The notes under the pieces: generated by a model
What the model saw: the letters and a program-made list of their open reading frames with translations, nothing else
The model's database searches: none
What the model was told of the DNA's origin: nothing
Made by a program: the position numbers and the translations under genes
Assembly: GCA_024138015.1 (NCBI GenBank)
Contig: JAMXBB010000002.1
Coordinates: forward strand, 15,299,330 to 15,363,329
Direction: 5' to 3'
Length of the DNA: 64,000 bases
Source of the DNA: Lumnitzera littorea
Lineage: Eukaryota; Streptophyta; Magnoliopsida; Myrtales; Combretaceae
In this document: positions 24,929 to 37,400 of the stretch, piece by piece
Layout of the letters: each line of letters begins with the position of its first letter
Position numbering within the stretch: position 1 is the stretch's first letter

Positions 24929-26380
24929 TTGATAGTAAACAAAATTAAGATGGCTCAAGCTGAAGATGAGGGTATACAAGAGATAAAGAGGAAGATGGAA
25001 GTAGGAAGGGTAGTAAAGTTTGTAGTGGATGTTGATGGAGTACTCAGATATGAGGGTCATTTATGTGCACCAACGAAACTAGAGTTGAGAAGTGAACTAT
25101 TGAAAGAAGCACATTACTTAAGATACACCATACACCCGAGTAACATCAAAATGTACAGAGACTTAAAGGCATACTATTGGTGGAATAATATGAAGAGGGA
25201 GATTATAGAATACGTGTCAAGTTGCCAAACTTGTCAGTATATCGGAATCGAACATTAGAGACAGGTGAGTGAGTTGCAGCTGTTATAGATACTGGAATGG
25301 AAATGAGAGCAGTCACCATGGACTTTGTGATAGCACTACCAAGGACTTTGAGTAAGCATAAGGCAGTTTAGGTAATCATGGACCAGCTAATGAAGTTAGC
25401 ACACTTCATTCACATCAACATCGGTTACTTGTTACATAAGCTGGCTAAGCTCTATATTAAGGAAGTAGTGAGGTTATATGAAATATCGATAAAGATTACA
25501 TCAGATAAGGACACTCATTTTGTAAGCAGGTTTTGGAGGAGTTTACATAAGGCCTTGGGTACAAAGTTGCAGTTTAGTCCCACCTTCCACCTACAGATTG
25601 ATGCGCAATTAGAGAGAACTATACAGATCTTTGAAGATTTGTTACCGGCTTGTGTATAGCATTTTAGCAGCCATTTGGACAAGCACTTACCCATAATTGA
25701 GTTTCTTATAACAATAACTATCAGGTGACTATTCAAATAGCCCCTTACGAAGATCTGTATGGTAGAAAGTGTAGATCGCCTATAAATTGGGACGAGGTTG
25801 GAGAAAGACAGGTTTTGGGTCTAAAGTTAGTAAAGGAGGCAGTGGATAAGGTGAAGCTGATCAACCAAAGAATGCAAATCGCATAGAGCAGTAAGAAGAG
25901 TTACATTGATCAGCAAAGATGCCTGTTAGAGTTTTGAGGAGATGGGGTTTCATTGAAAGTATCTTTGACTAAAAGAATTTTCAGGTTTGGGGGAGAGGAA
26001 GGTTGTTCCCAAAGTATGTTGAACCCTTTAAAGTCAAAGAGAAGATTAGATATGTGCCATATAGATTAGAGCTTCTTGCTAGATTAGAGGGTGTCCATAA
26101 CATCTTCCATGTCTCCATGTTGAGAAAGTTCAAACCCAATTTGGAGGGGGAGGCATAGTAACATCAGATATAGGTAGTAGATCTGGAGACCCTAAAGTTG
26201 TACCTAGACTTATTGGCTATGGAGTGGCCCATAAAAATTGTGAATACAAAGGTTCAAGAACTAAGGAGAAGATGGATACCCTATGTCAAGGTTCAATGGG
26301 TAGGTTACTTAGCAAGGGAAGTAACTTGGGAGTTAGAAGAAGAAATGAGAAAGAAGTATCCAAAGTTGTTTTAAAAGTAA
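24929..26380 (+). pseudogene. Integrase and C-terminal tail of the Tekay-type element
   Basis: The frame 24929-25258 carries the H2C2 zinc-binding domain (HYLRYTIHPSNIKMYRDL, then YYWWNNMKREI, then CQTCQ). The core begins near 25318 with TMDFVIALP. Frame 25378-25659 has ITSDKDTHFVSRFW (second catalytic Asp) and DAQLERTIQ (catalytic Glu). Further on are GLGERKVVPK-type coding, then LLARLEGVHNIFHVSML (26070-26125) and a tail VKVQWVGYLAREVTWELEEEMRKKYPKLF ending near 26372. That tail resembles the degenerate chromodomain end of Tekay/Del elements. Numerous stops. The polypurine tract and 3' LTR follow directly. Confidence 0.88.
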
Positions 26381-26410
26381 GGTATGTAATCTTATAACTT
26401 TTGAGGACAA

Positions 26411-26435
26411 AAGTTTTTTGTAAGGGGGTAAGAGT
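26411..26435 (+). promoter_or_regulatory. Polypurine tract region of the Tekay-type element
   Basis: The run aagttttttgtaagggggta (26411-26430) followed by agagt lies just after the pol stop and directly before TGTAAAACCC. This T-run plus G-run arrangement is common before the 3' LTR of plant gypsy elements. Confidence 0.75.
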
Positions 26436-27129
26436 TGTAAAACCCGAAAACAAAATAAGAAGATAAAAAGAAAAATAAAATAACAGGTTATATAAGGCGA
26501 TGACAAATGTGGTATTAACAAAACTACTAAAGGGTATTTCAGGTAAAGGAAAATGTTCATGAACACTAAGTACAAAAGCTAACCTAAGTACAAAAACTAC
26601 CAAAGGGTATTTCAGAACCCCTTTTCCCGTAAACCTCTCAGGTGTACAATTTATGTGTTAGGGTTCCTATGTATCTTTAAGAAGATCTATCATAGGAGAG
26701 TATTGGTAAGTCGTACTAATCCCCTTTTCTATTGGAATCTTGTTCAAAAGATATTAAAAATTCATTTTTCTAACTAAGGTAAGGAGAAAAACGAATTTGA
26801 AGAGGGAACTTAGGAGTACTACATAAAACCTTTAGTGGTACATTTGAGTCTAAGGCAAGAGACATCAAGGTATGGTGGTTTAGAGTGGTTCCTAATAGGT
26901 TTTTAGTTGAAACTTCTAAGAATTTTTCCTTTTTCTCCGTAGGGTCTTGTAGGAAATGAATTTGGGTGTTGTCTTGGAGACCTTATAGTGTGTTTCTAAG
27001 GGGGAAAAGCATTATTATTGAATCACAAAAGGTATGTAATGTGGTTAGCTTATATGCGCATCCTTATTTAAGTTTTGTCATTGCAAATTGTTAAGATTGA
27101 TCTTAATTTGTGGATTTGTTGTAGGTTGA
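26436..27129 (+). mobile_element. 3' LTR of the Tekay-type element, left part
   Basis: Matches the first part of the 5' LTR (8304 onward) up to ttgttgtaggttga, where the solo LTR at 27130 begins. The right part is at 39184-40755. Compared with the 5' LTR it carries an extra local duplication at 26525-26612, where the ctaaagggtatttcag unit appears twice. Confidence 0.92.
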
Positions 27130-28926
27130 TGTTATGCCCCGAACTTATGATAGTAACTGACTTCACAACCACTTTCGTAGATACAATTTATACAAAGTAT
27201 TCATGACTCCTCGTTTTGAAGTAAACAACTCATTCAAGATTACTAATAAAATTTCTATATATAACTAGAAACTTTAAGTCATATTTACATAGATATATCT
27301 ATAGTGTCTTATGATCTTAGGAAATATTTACATGCTACAGTAGTTTAGTAAGTAAATATTACAAGACCATTACGTAAACTTAAGAGTTAATAAGAAAAAC
27401 TCTAAAGACTTAATCAATCAGCCAGTTTGATCCTTACTCCCCCAAGGCACTTAAAAAACAAATTAACCTTGGGATAATTATAGCGTGGCATCTCGATCAA
27501 TACCTGTAAAAAAATCTATAAGTTTATAAGTAACTAATAGCTCCGTAAGTCAAAAAGAAGACTTAAGAATGTATAACAAACACAAACAAGGTATTCAAAT
27601 AATTAATTAAATGCAATGTAATAAACAAATGTCATCACACAACGTAGTTCGATTTGTTATGAAATTAGGGAAATTTCATCCCCTTTACTATGGGTTGAGG
27701 AGTTTTAACGTTAATACAATAGCTTATAACCAAACTCAAGTTTATGCAATGGAGGCACTGCTTCTCTTATGAATATCTTTCGAACTATTGCCCTCATCCT
27801 TATTACGACCTCCTCTCCTATCACTTAGTTCAACTAAAGATGAGAATAGGATCATTATACCATCTAGCGCTATCCCTTTTGAAGGTGTTAGTATTTGGTT
27901 GGAGAATCTTGGATTGCAATGCATGTCTAGTCAAAGTATTAGGTCAAATATGGTTAAATTCGGTTAAGGTGATCGAACAATCTTACATCATTCAGTTGAC
28001 AACAAACTACCATGACACGAAATCAGTATTTAGTAAGTAATCAGAGACACACAAGCACATGCACATATGGCTACTTACAAGCACAATCATATACAATCCT
28101 AAGCTTTCGGGTACTTTAAAATAGTACTCTAAAATACAACGATGTATTAAACCTAACTTACTTGAAACCTTTGATTTGCTCACTCAACTTATTGTAGGTC
28201 AACTCGTTTTTACGTATCCTATAGTATAAATATTTTTTAGTATTTATACCCTTATGACATATAAGCTTTAGATTATGGTTTTACTCGATTATCTAAGTGT
28301 ATATATAGTACTTATTACTAATCTATTCTAGGCTAATTTTTGAATCTGTTTCTGATTTAGATTATGATTCAGTTTTTTACTATGGGTTTTATATGTGAAT
28401 CCTAGGAAATCATTTATAATCATTATGTGAAATTAATTATATTAAACTTGAGTATTCTAAATCTCTGATTTAACCCTTAACTAGTATTCTAGTTCGTACA
28501 ATACATCAAATTCCTAATTTATTATCGAATTTGCTCTCGATATGAGAAAAATTTATATTTGTCATATAATTACCGTAATTTAAGTTTCATATTAAATTTA
28601 TTGTATATTATTATTATTATATTATCAACTTTAGCTTAATATTTTCTACTTATTACATTTTCGAAAATGAGCTAAGGTTTCGAGATTTCTTAAGCATTAT
28701 ATATTTCCATATCTAAATTCATTAAATTGATATTTTTCCCTAAATCTAGGTACATAAAATCCTTTGAATATCAATTTTCATAATTTTCCAAACACATTTA
28801 GTATTTTTAATAAATTAAACAAAATCGAATTGGAGAGTAGACCTACTTATTCGATTAGCTTCCAACCACTAGTGGTGACTCCAAGTGTGTCGACAAGGTA
28901 TGGCGATGGTGCTGGGGTATGGTGGT

Positions 28927-29796
28927 TGATGGGAATTGAGCTATTGGCCCTTTGACTAGCAACTGTGCCTAAGGATTGGAAAGCTTGTCGAGACGAATTC
29001 TTCTACTCTAGTCGGCTCTTACCGAGGCCGAATACTTCTTCGCTGAGTCACTCCTTAAGCTGTACTGAATGACTTCCAATTTCTCGCAAATAGAATGTCG
29101 AGAAATGGATGGTTGAGATGACATCCAATACTCCCTCATGCCTAACCACTTACTCGGCATCACTCTTGTCGCCATGCCGAGAGAGAGACCTCGAACTACA
29201 TAAGCCCTCCCTGCTCAGACAAGCCAGCTAGCCATACTGTTTTGTCTGCATCTTTTAACAACCTTACCAATACAGCATCCCTACGTGTACAGGACCATGT
29301 GTAAAATCCACCCTACTAATTATTGCTTATATGAATATTTGTTTTTACCCTTTTGTATTATTGTACATTACTACTTTAAGATAACACCCATCTTGTCTTT
29401 TCCCTTTTAGGCAAGTTGTCCTAAATTCTTAGGTATAAATATCCTTTGTATTTGTAAACCGTACATAGACAGATTATCAATAATACATTGAGTATTTTTC
29501 CTTCCTAATGTAAACACTTTGTTGTTTTATGCTTGGCATTACTCTTATCCTTTTTCTTAAGCAAGGTTAGGTGGTGAGTAACCTCATTGAACTAATTCAT
29601 GCGTCATACCGAATTGTGCCGTGAGTCCTCGGAAGTTCCATTGGTGCATTATATCCTCTGAAGCTATTCGTGGGTTTTGCTTAGCATTCATTCATCACTG
29701 TTCTTTTGCGCATTTTTCCTCATTACTCCTTTTGAGCTTTGCAAACTTAGAGCCATCTAGTGACTGGCCTTGTCCATTCTTAGTCAATTTGCACCA
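28927..29796 (+). mobile_element. 5' LTR of element H
   Basis: Starts TGATGGGAATTGAGC, aligned base for base with TGAGGTGAATCGAGC at 34415, and ends near GCACCA (29796), equivalent to GTACCA at 38417. TATA box tataaata at 29434-29441, matched by 34921-34928 in the 3' LTR. About 870 bp. Confidence 0.88.
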
Positions 29797-29798
29797 TC

Positions 29799-29811
29799 TT
29801 AGTATTAGAGC
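29799..29811 (+). promoter_or_regulatory. Primer binding site of element H
   Basis: ttagtattagagc begins two bases after the LTR and matches TTGGTATCAGAGC of the plant tRNA-Met primer site at 11 of 13 positions. Confidence 0.75.
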
Positions 29812-29967
29812 GGAGGTTTTGTTTGAGTTGACATGTGTTTTTTAAGTTCTATTATACTCTATTTTATGTGTGTGAAACAGAGCAAGTTACTGTGTTCATT
29901 TGAGTGCTGTGTTGTTAACTGTTAATTTCCTAAAGTGTTTGTTTGAGCTTTGAATTTGTGAGGAAAA

Positions 29968-31060
29968 ATGACTCACCCGAATATGAATGTTGGTACTGGC
30001 AATGATAGTAGAGTTATCCACTATAGATAACAGTCTTAGGGAACTCCTAGAAACACCAATGAGAGACTTGATGAGGTAGTTAATCTCTTGGTGGATTTAA
30101 CCTAAGTTGTTCGTGCATTGTCTTGCTAACCCACAGAGGTTGCGTAAAACACCCCACAAGTTGCTCAATCTGTTAGAGGTCAGAGCCCAACTTGACCCAT
30201 TTGAGGTAGAGGAGTAGGTGGACGAGTGAGGAGAAGGGTTGATTTTGCAGACATAGGAGACAAGGAAAAAGAGTATGTTGAAGAAGAGCGTGTACGAATC
30301 CCCAAAGCATCTGACCATGTGAAGCTTTGGATTCTGAGTTTCAATAAATCTGGGAATGCTGATGAATATCTGGAATGGGAAGAGAAGGAGGAGTGTGTGT
30401 TTGATTACTATTAGTACGAAGATTACGAGAAAGTGAGGACTGATGCTGTTGAGTTCTTCGAATATGCCGCCATGTGGTGAAAGCAATTCCAAGCAATGAG
30501 AAGACGAGAGGGTTACCAAGAGATTAACACTTGGCCCAAGATGAAGAGAGTGCTCAGAAACAGGTTGGTGTCGGAAACTTATCTTCAAGATACCTTCACT
30601 CGGTTACAGGAGCTGAGACAAGGAGGTCGAGCTATTAACGAATATGTTCAAGAGTTTCAAATGCTCGTGATTCATTGCGAGGTGAAGGAACTACCAGTTC
30701 AAACTGTGTCAAGATTTATTACTAGATTGAGAAGTGATATTCGGAACGTTGTGGATCTTCAACGATTCATTACAGTAGATGAAGCTGTTAGGATTGTCCA
30801 ACGAGTTAAGAGGCAGAGAAAAGGCCGAGTGCTAACCAGAGCGCTAACTAGTCGACTTAGACAAGGAAGTCATCGAACTCTACCGAGTACCGAACCGAGC
30901 AAAAAGGTTAATGTTCGAGCTGAGCAAAAAGGCCGATCCGACAATGAAGTGTTGACCCGAACTTATGAGAAGGGGCAAGGGTCCAGGAGGAAGACAAGCT
31001 AGATCAAATGTTTCTAGTGCTAAGAGTTTGGACATATGGCTGCTTAATACCCGAATCGAA
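29968..31060 (+). pseudogene. Gag of element H
   Basis: The ATG at 29968 begins MTHPNMNVGTGN. Coding continues with stops at about 30027, 30102 and 30124 into long frames at 30226-30414 and 30496-31002. The latter shows gag capsid features: RNRLVSETYLQDTFTRLQEL, then INEYVQEFQMLV, then SRFITRLRSDIRNVV, then TVDEAVRIVQRV. A zinc knuckle follows at 31009-31053 (C-F-stop-C, then EFGHM, then YPN), with two stops and the last Cys replaced by Tyr. It would assemble particles if intact. The antisense frame 30097-30588 is a shadow of it. Confidence 0.87.
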
Positions 31061-33120
31061 GAACAATGGTCATCAAGGGAGAAGTCCTGAAGCTAGAAGT
31101 AGAAAGTATGGATGAGGAACTCAAGGAGGAAGAGGTTCCTGTCGAGAAAGAGCTAATTGAAGAAGACGTGTTTGCCGAGGGCTTAGATAAGTTACTTATG
31201 GTTGTCTAACGCACTATAAACATGGAACCCTCACGAGAGGAGGAGTAGACAAAGAATTTGTTTCATACCACCTACAAGGTGAATGATTAGGTATGTGCTC
31301 TTATCGTGGATAGTGGAAGTTGTACTAATGTGGCATTAACCGATCTTATTTCAAAACTAAAGTTGCCGACTGTTGCACATCCAAAGCTGTATAAGTTACA
31401 CTAGTTGAGTGAGAAAGGAGCATTACATGTTACTTGGCAAATACTACTGCCGATTACTATTGGGAACTACTCTAACCAGATTCTCTGCGACGTATTACCC
31501 ATATGTGCTTCCCACGTATTGTTAGGTAGACTATGGTTGTTTGATAAGAGACACGATGGCTATAAGAACACATACATGTTTGAGAAGGATGATCAAAAGA
31601 TTACATTGAACTCGTTGCCGCTAAGAGAAGTTCATAAGTTGCAAAAGAAACTTGCTCACAGATCGAAGAAGGCTCTAGTGATGAGTAGAGTCGAGCTCCA
31701 AGAGGTCATCAAAGCAGACGGGTCGACCCTTATGTTAGTCAGGCGACATTTAGAAATGAAAGAGCAAGGTGAGCTCCCTTAGGAAATTAAAGAGTTACTA
31801 GATGAGTATACTAACCTATTCTCGAAATAGTTACCTAAAAGATTGTCCTCGACTCGAGGCATAGAGCACTGCATTGACTTAGTATTCGGAGCCACATTGC
31901 CGAGTAAGCCTGCCTATCAGATGAATCTCGAACAGGCTTCTAAGCTCAAACGTCAAGTCAATGAGCAGCTCAAGAGAGGATATGTCAAAGAGAGTCTCAA
32001 CCCTTGCACTGTATCGGCGCTTTTGGTGTTGAAGAAGGATAGAACCTAGCGAATGTGTATAGACAGTCGAGCCATGAACAAGATCATGATCAAATACTGG
32101 TATTTGATCCCGAAGCTAGAAGACATGTTGGATGAATTAAGTAGAGCCAAGATTTTTAGCAAGATTGATTTTAAATCTGGCTACCATCAAATCCGCATAA
32201 GGTCAGGGGACGAGTGGAAGACTGCATTTTGACATGGACTTATGGATGGTTATGCTCTTTGGCTTATCGAATGCCCCGATCACTTTCACAAGGCTAATGA
32301 ACTATGTGTTGAGACATCTCGTAAGGAAGTGTGTCGTGGTATACTTTGACGACATCTTGGTCTATAGTACTGACATGCCGAGTCACTGTGAATATCTCAA
32401 AACAATCCTAAATATCTTTCGTACCAAGAGACTATTCGGCAATCTAAGGAAACACTACTTTTGCCAGGAGAAAGTGGTATTCTTGGGTTATGTAGTCAAT
32501 GGAGGAGGCTTGCGAGTTGATGATGAGAAGATCCGAGCAATTATCGAGTGGCCAACTCCTACTACTTATGCTAATGTGAGAAGTTTCCGTGAATTGGCCT
32601 CATTCTATAGGCGATTCATTAAGAATTTCAACACTCTTGTTATACTACTTATTGAGTTAACAAAGTAGAATACAGACCTCCAATGGAGAAAGGGAGGAGA
32701 GGAGTTTTGTTGAGATAAAAGAAAGATTGACCTTTACCCCAATGTTAGTGCTACCTGACTTGGACAAAATTTTTAAGCTGGAATATGACGCATCAAGCAT
32801 TGGAATAGGCATTGTCCTAATGTAGGAAGGCTGACCAATTGCCTTCTACAGTAAGAAGCTTCGAGGACCCCTTTAAATTACTCCGTATATGATAAAGAAC
32901 TTTTGGTATTGATCCAAGCACTGTAAGTATGGCAATACTATTTACTACTAAAACAATTTGTCATATATACTGACCATGAATCACTTAGGTACTTCCGAAG
33001 TCAAACCAAGTTGTCGAAGCAGCAGGTGAGATGGGTTGAATTCTTTAAAGGATTCAATTTTGTATTAAAATACAAGTAGGAAAGGAGTAACGTAGTTGTA
33101 GATGCTCTTTTGAGAAGGCA
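31061..33120 (+). pseudogene. Protease, reverse transcriptase and RNase H of element H
   Basis: The protease site ALIVDSGSCTNVA has the Asp-Ser-Gly triad intact at 31309-31317, and the protease continues to 31782. RT follows: IEHCIDLVFGATLPSKPAY (31849 onward), MCIDSRAMNKI, FSKIDFKSGYHQIRI, a shift near 32230, GLSNAPITFTRLMN, and the polymerase motif YFDD at 32342-32353. Next come VVFLGYVV and a thumb region ending near 32668. RNase H shows EYDASSIGIGIVL (about 32778), YTDHESLRYF-like coding (32960-32995) and a KYK-ERSNVV-DAL-like segment (33070-33110). There are roughly ten stops or shifts. The key catalytic residues of PR and RT survive. Confidence 0.9.
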
Positions 33121-34484
33121 TGCACTTTTATTTGAACTGCAAACCCGGTTGTTTGGGTTTGCAAGTTTCAAAGAGTGATATTCTGAGGATCCATACTTTA
33201 AACCTACACTTGCACGATATATTGATGGAAGAACAGTAGATGAGTACCATGTAGAGAATGGCTACTTGTTCCGAAGTGGTAAACTGTGTGTACCGACTTG
33301 TTCCTTAAGAGAGTTATTGATCAGGGAGGCTCATGGTAAAAGACTCTCTAGACATTTTAGAGAAAAGAGGACCTATGAATTGTTGAATGGCCGATTCTTT
33401 TGGCTGAGAATGAGGAGAGATCTGTACTGAGTTATTGAAAGCTGTACTGTGTGCAAGAGATCTGTACCGAGCCAAGCAAGGGAGAGCAATGCCCTTACCT
33501 GTTCCAACGAGGCCGTGGACTGAATTAAGCATAGACTTTGTTTTCAGACTATCACGAACTGCTTGAGGCAAAGATTCTGTAATGGTCGTTGTGGATAGGT
33601 TCGGTAAGATAGCACACTTCATGCCTTGTACCAAGACTAACGACGCTTCGGCTATCATTTCTCTTTTCTTGTAAGAGATTGTGCGGATACACGGTGTACC
33701 GAGAAGTGTAGGCTCCAATAAAGACCCGAAGTTCTTGAGCCATTTCTAGAGAACCTTATGTCATCGGCTAAGGACCAAATTATTCTTCAATACCTCATGT
33801 CACCCCCAAATTGATGACCAAACAGAGGTAAATAATTATAATTCGGGATCACTGCTCATAGCTACAGTGGGCAAGAACTTGGTTGATTGGGACGTCTGCT
33901 TGTCAGTGGTCGAGTTCACCTACAACCGAACAGTACATGACACCATTAAGCAGACTCCTTTTGAGGTGGTCTATGGATTCAATCTCGAGTTGCCCTTTGA
34001 CCATACCCTTGTACCAGTACCTATAGAAGAGGACCTTGATGCCTTGGCCAGAGCATACTTCCTTCAGCACATATATGATAAGGTCACTCAGTATATCGAC
34101 CAAGTTGCTAGAAGAATGCGAGAGAAGATTAAGGGTAAGACGGTTAAGCAATTCTAGCTAAGAGACTTGGTATGGTTGCACTTTAGCAAGGAACGGTTCT
34201 TAAGCAAGAAGAAGAACAAATTGTCCATATGGGCCGAGGGACCCTTCAGAATCCTCCAAAAGATCGATGACAATGCCTACAGGTTGGAGCTATTAGAAGA
34301 TTATGGGGTTTTCGACACCTTCAATATTGTTGACCACAATCCATATCACCCTGATGGAGAATTAACTAAAGACCATCAGGATTTGATCCCAAATTTAAAT
34401 CTACCAGGAGGGAATGAGGTGAATCGAGCTATTAGCCCTTTGATTCACAGTCGAGCTCGAGGACTGGAAGGCTTGACGAGATGA
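33121..34484 (+). pseudogene. Integrase of element H; last frame runs into the 3' LTR
   Basis: The zinc-binding region reads SRHFREKRTYELLNGRFFWLRMRRDL, then CTVCKR (33340-33465). The core has SIDFVF (33530), VMVVVDRFGKIAHF, GSNKDPKF, where the usual SDRD reads SNKD, so a catalytic Asp appears lost, and DDQTEVNN with the Glu. Frame 33867-34157 (VVEFTYNRTVH, then QTPFEVVYG) and frame 34167-34484 (GPFRILQKIDDNAYRLEL, then YGVFDTFNIVDHNPY) are the C-terminal domain. The final frame passes through the polypurine tract and about 70 bases of the 3' LTR before stopping at 34484, ending in an Arg-rich SRARGLEGLTR tail. Confidence 0.9.
34405..34414 (+). promoter_or_regulatory. Polypurine tract of element H
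   Basis: The run aggagggaa directly precedes the 3' LTR start TGAGGTGAATCGAGC. It is also read as codons of the pol C-terminus. Confidence 0.65.
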
Positions 34485-37400
34485 ATTCTTCTACTCCAGT
34501 TGACTCTTGCTAAGGCCAAGTACTTCCTCACCGAGTCACTTTTTAAGCCGTGTCGAATGATTGCTAATCTCTTGCAAATAGAATGCCGAGAAATAGATAG
34601 CTGAGACAACTTCCAATCCTCCCTTATGCTTGACCACTTATTCGGTATCACCCTTACCGCCATGCTGAGAGAGACACCCCAGACTACATAAGCCTCCCCT
34701 ACTTGGATAAGTCAGCTGGCCGTACTATTTTGTCCACATTTTCTAATGACCTCACTAATAGAGCATCCCTATGTGTACAGGACCACATGTAGAATCTGCC
34801 CTACTAATTATTGCTTCTATGAATATTCAATTTTACCCTTTTGTATTGTTATACATTACTACTTTAGGTAACACCTATCTTGTCTTTTTCCTTTTAGATA
34901 AGTTGCCCTAAATTCTTAGGTATAAATACTCTTTGTATTTATAAGCCGCACATAGACAAATTATCAATAATACATTGAGTGTTTTTCTTTCCTGGTGTAA
35001 ACACTCTGTTGTTTTATGCTTAGCATCTCTCTTGTCTTTTCCCTTTAGTAATATTAGGTGGTGTCACGCCCCAAAGCGGCAGAGTCGTAACAGCCCCGCT
35101 GTGTAAACCACTCTAAGATAGAAGTTGGCCTCACAATCGCTATCCTAGACTTGATCTACACAAGGTGTCCACAACTAACCCGCTTTGAAGTAGACAGTTT
35201 GTAATTTAAATAAATCATTTACCTATAAAAGTGAGGAATTATATATATATGTTATCATTCAATTATTGCAGTTAAAGTTTACAACATTTCTCTATAGTAT
35301 ATTCCCTAGTTATTACATCACTCGGAAATGAAAAATAATTCTAAAATAAAAACTTAGACCTTAAAATATGTGTTTATTCTTCAATGTTTTTCCTCACTCC
35401 CCAAGATCCAGCAGTTGCTAGCTTCAGAGTAATTGGTTGCCGCTTCTTAGCCAGCACCTGCACGACGTCTATAGGGATGTGAGCAACCACAGCTTAGTAA
35501 GTAAGGACGGAGGACTTAAAACTATACCATACACACAACAAGGTTTTCAATCACTTATTAGGTGCAATCCATGTGCAAGCAAATGCCATCGTACGACGTT
35601 GTCCAGCCCGTCGTGAGATTAGAGAAATTGCGCCTGCTCTAATCTGGGTTGAGGAGTTGCCGTTAATGCAATAGCTCACGACCAAACCCAGGCTTGTGTA
35701 ATGGAGACCTTACTCCTCTCGCGACTACCTTCGAACCACTGCCTTCACCCTCGCCGCGACCTCCTCTCCTGTCACTTAGTTCGACTGAGGATGAAGAAGG
35801 GACCATTTTGCAATCCTGCGCTATCCCTTTCGAAGGGGTCGGTATTTGGCCGGAGAGTCCTAAATTCCCCTAACGAGTTGTCATGCATGTCCGATTATGA
35901 TTACTAGTCGGATATTTGATTAAGTCCAGTTTAGGGTGATTAATCCTTTCATACAAATCATACAGTATATGCCAGAACAACAAACAGAATCATAGCATCA
36001 CCCATAATCAAGCACATGCACACATTCAACTATCTAACAAGCACAACCAAGCATAATCTTAAGCCTCCAAAATACAGCATCGTATTAATCCCAACTTACC
36101 TCGACTCCTCGTTCACTCACTCGAGGTCCGATTTGCTCAGGCCATCGCCGATCATCCCTATGACACGAACGTGATTTCAGTTTTTCATATAAATATTATA
36201 AGTTCATTTTATCCTATAACGCTTATTGTTAGGTTTTGTTTAAGGTTTAATATGCCTAATTATCTAGGTATTGAGTCTTTTACAATTATTCTAGGTTTGA
36301 GGTTAAGTTCAAGTTCGGTTTTCGCATCGGTTTTCGCATCGATTTCCAAATTAGGTTTTAGTTCAATTTCTAAGTAATGTTTTAGATTCTAACCCTAGAA
36401 ATCCGTTTCAACCCTTAATGTGAAATTAATCACATTACTTCCCGATCTCCTAATTACCATCATTACCTCTAATTAGTATTTTAGTCCATCCGGTACACTT
36501 AAATCCTTATTTGTGTACCGAATTTACTTATAATGTGAGAAATTTTTACATTTTTCATATAATTACATAAATTCAAGTTTCCCATCAGATTTATTGTACG
36601 TTTTTATTATTATCACAATATCAATTTTTATTATAATATTTCCTATTTATTATATTTTCAATAATTACCTATTATGTATTATTACCTTTTATGTATATAT
36701 TACACTTCTAATATTTCTATCACTCTAATTATCATCTCTAAACATCAATTATCATTTCAAAATGTCTAAATTCATCCTAAATCAGATTTTACTCCAATTT
36801 ACCCTAATTTACAAAATTATCTTAAAATGTACTATTTTTTCATATTACCTATTTACTACATAATTAACCTAATAATTACATCTAACACTCTAATTGCTAC
36901 AAGTATCATACTCCATTAGATTTTAACATCCTAAAACATCTACTTATTCACTAAGTCAGTAATTAATATCCTAATCACCTAATTAACTCCAAATTACCTA
37001 TTTTATGCCTCATTTTAGGGCCTAAAAATTATCTAAAAATTTTGAAAATTAATTTTTGAAAACGGGCTTCATAGCACTGTTCTATATCATCTAAGTAATC
37101 TACACAAAAATTTTAGGCTTGAAACTACACTTCTAAGGTCATTTATTTCTAAACCGAAATGTGCTCAGTTTTGCACGATTTCTTAGGGACCATATATTAC
37201 AGGATATAATTTCATCAAAATAACATTTTTCCTAAAAACTACATACAAAAATTTCTCAGAATAACAAAATTCATAATTTTCTAATTATATTTACTATTTT
37301 TACAAAATTTCACAAGAATCGGGCTGGAAATTGGACTCACCGATTTGGGTGGCTCCGGCCACCACGGGCCGCCGTGGCCTTGTCGGTTGGCCTGGGCGCT

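Noticed and set aside
30097..30588. 163-codon minus-strand ORF.
   Set aside because: It lies antisense to the gag of element H, which has clear homology on the plus strand.
33314..33718. 134-codon minus-strand ORF.
   Set aside because: Antisense shadow of the integrase region of element H.
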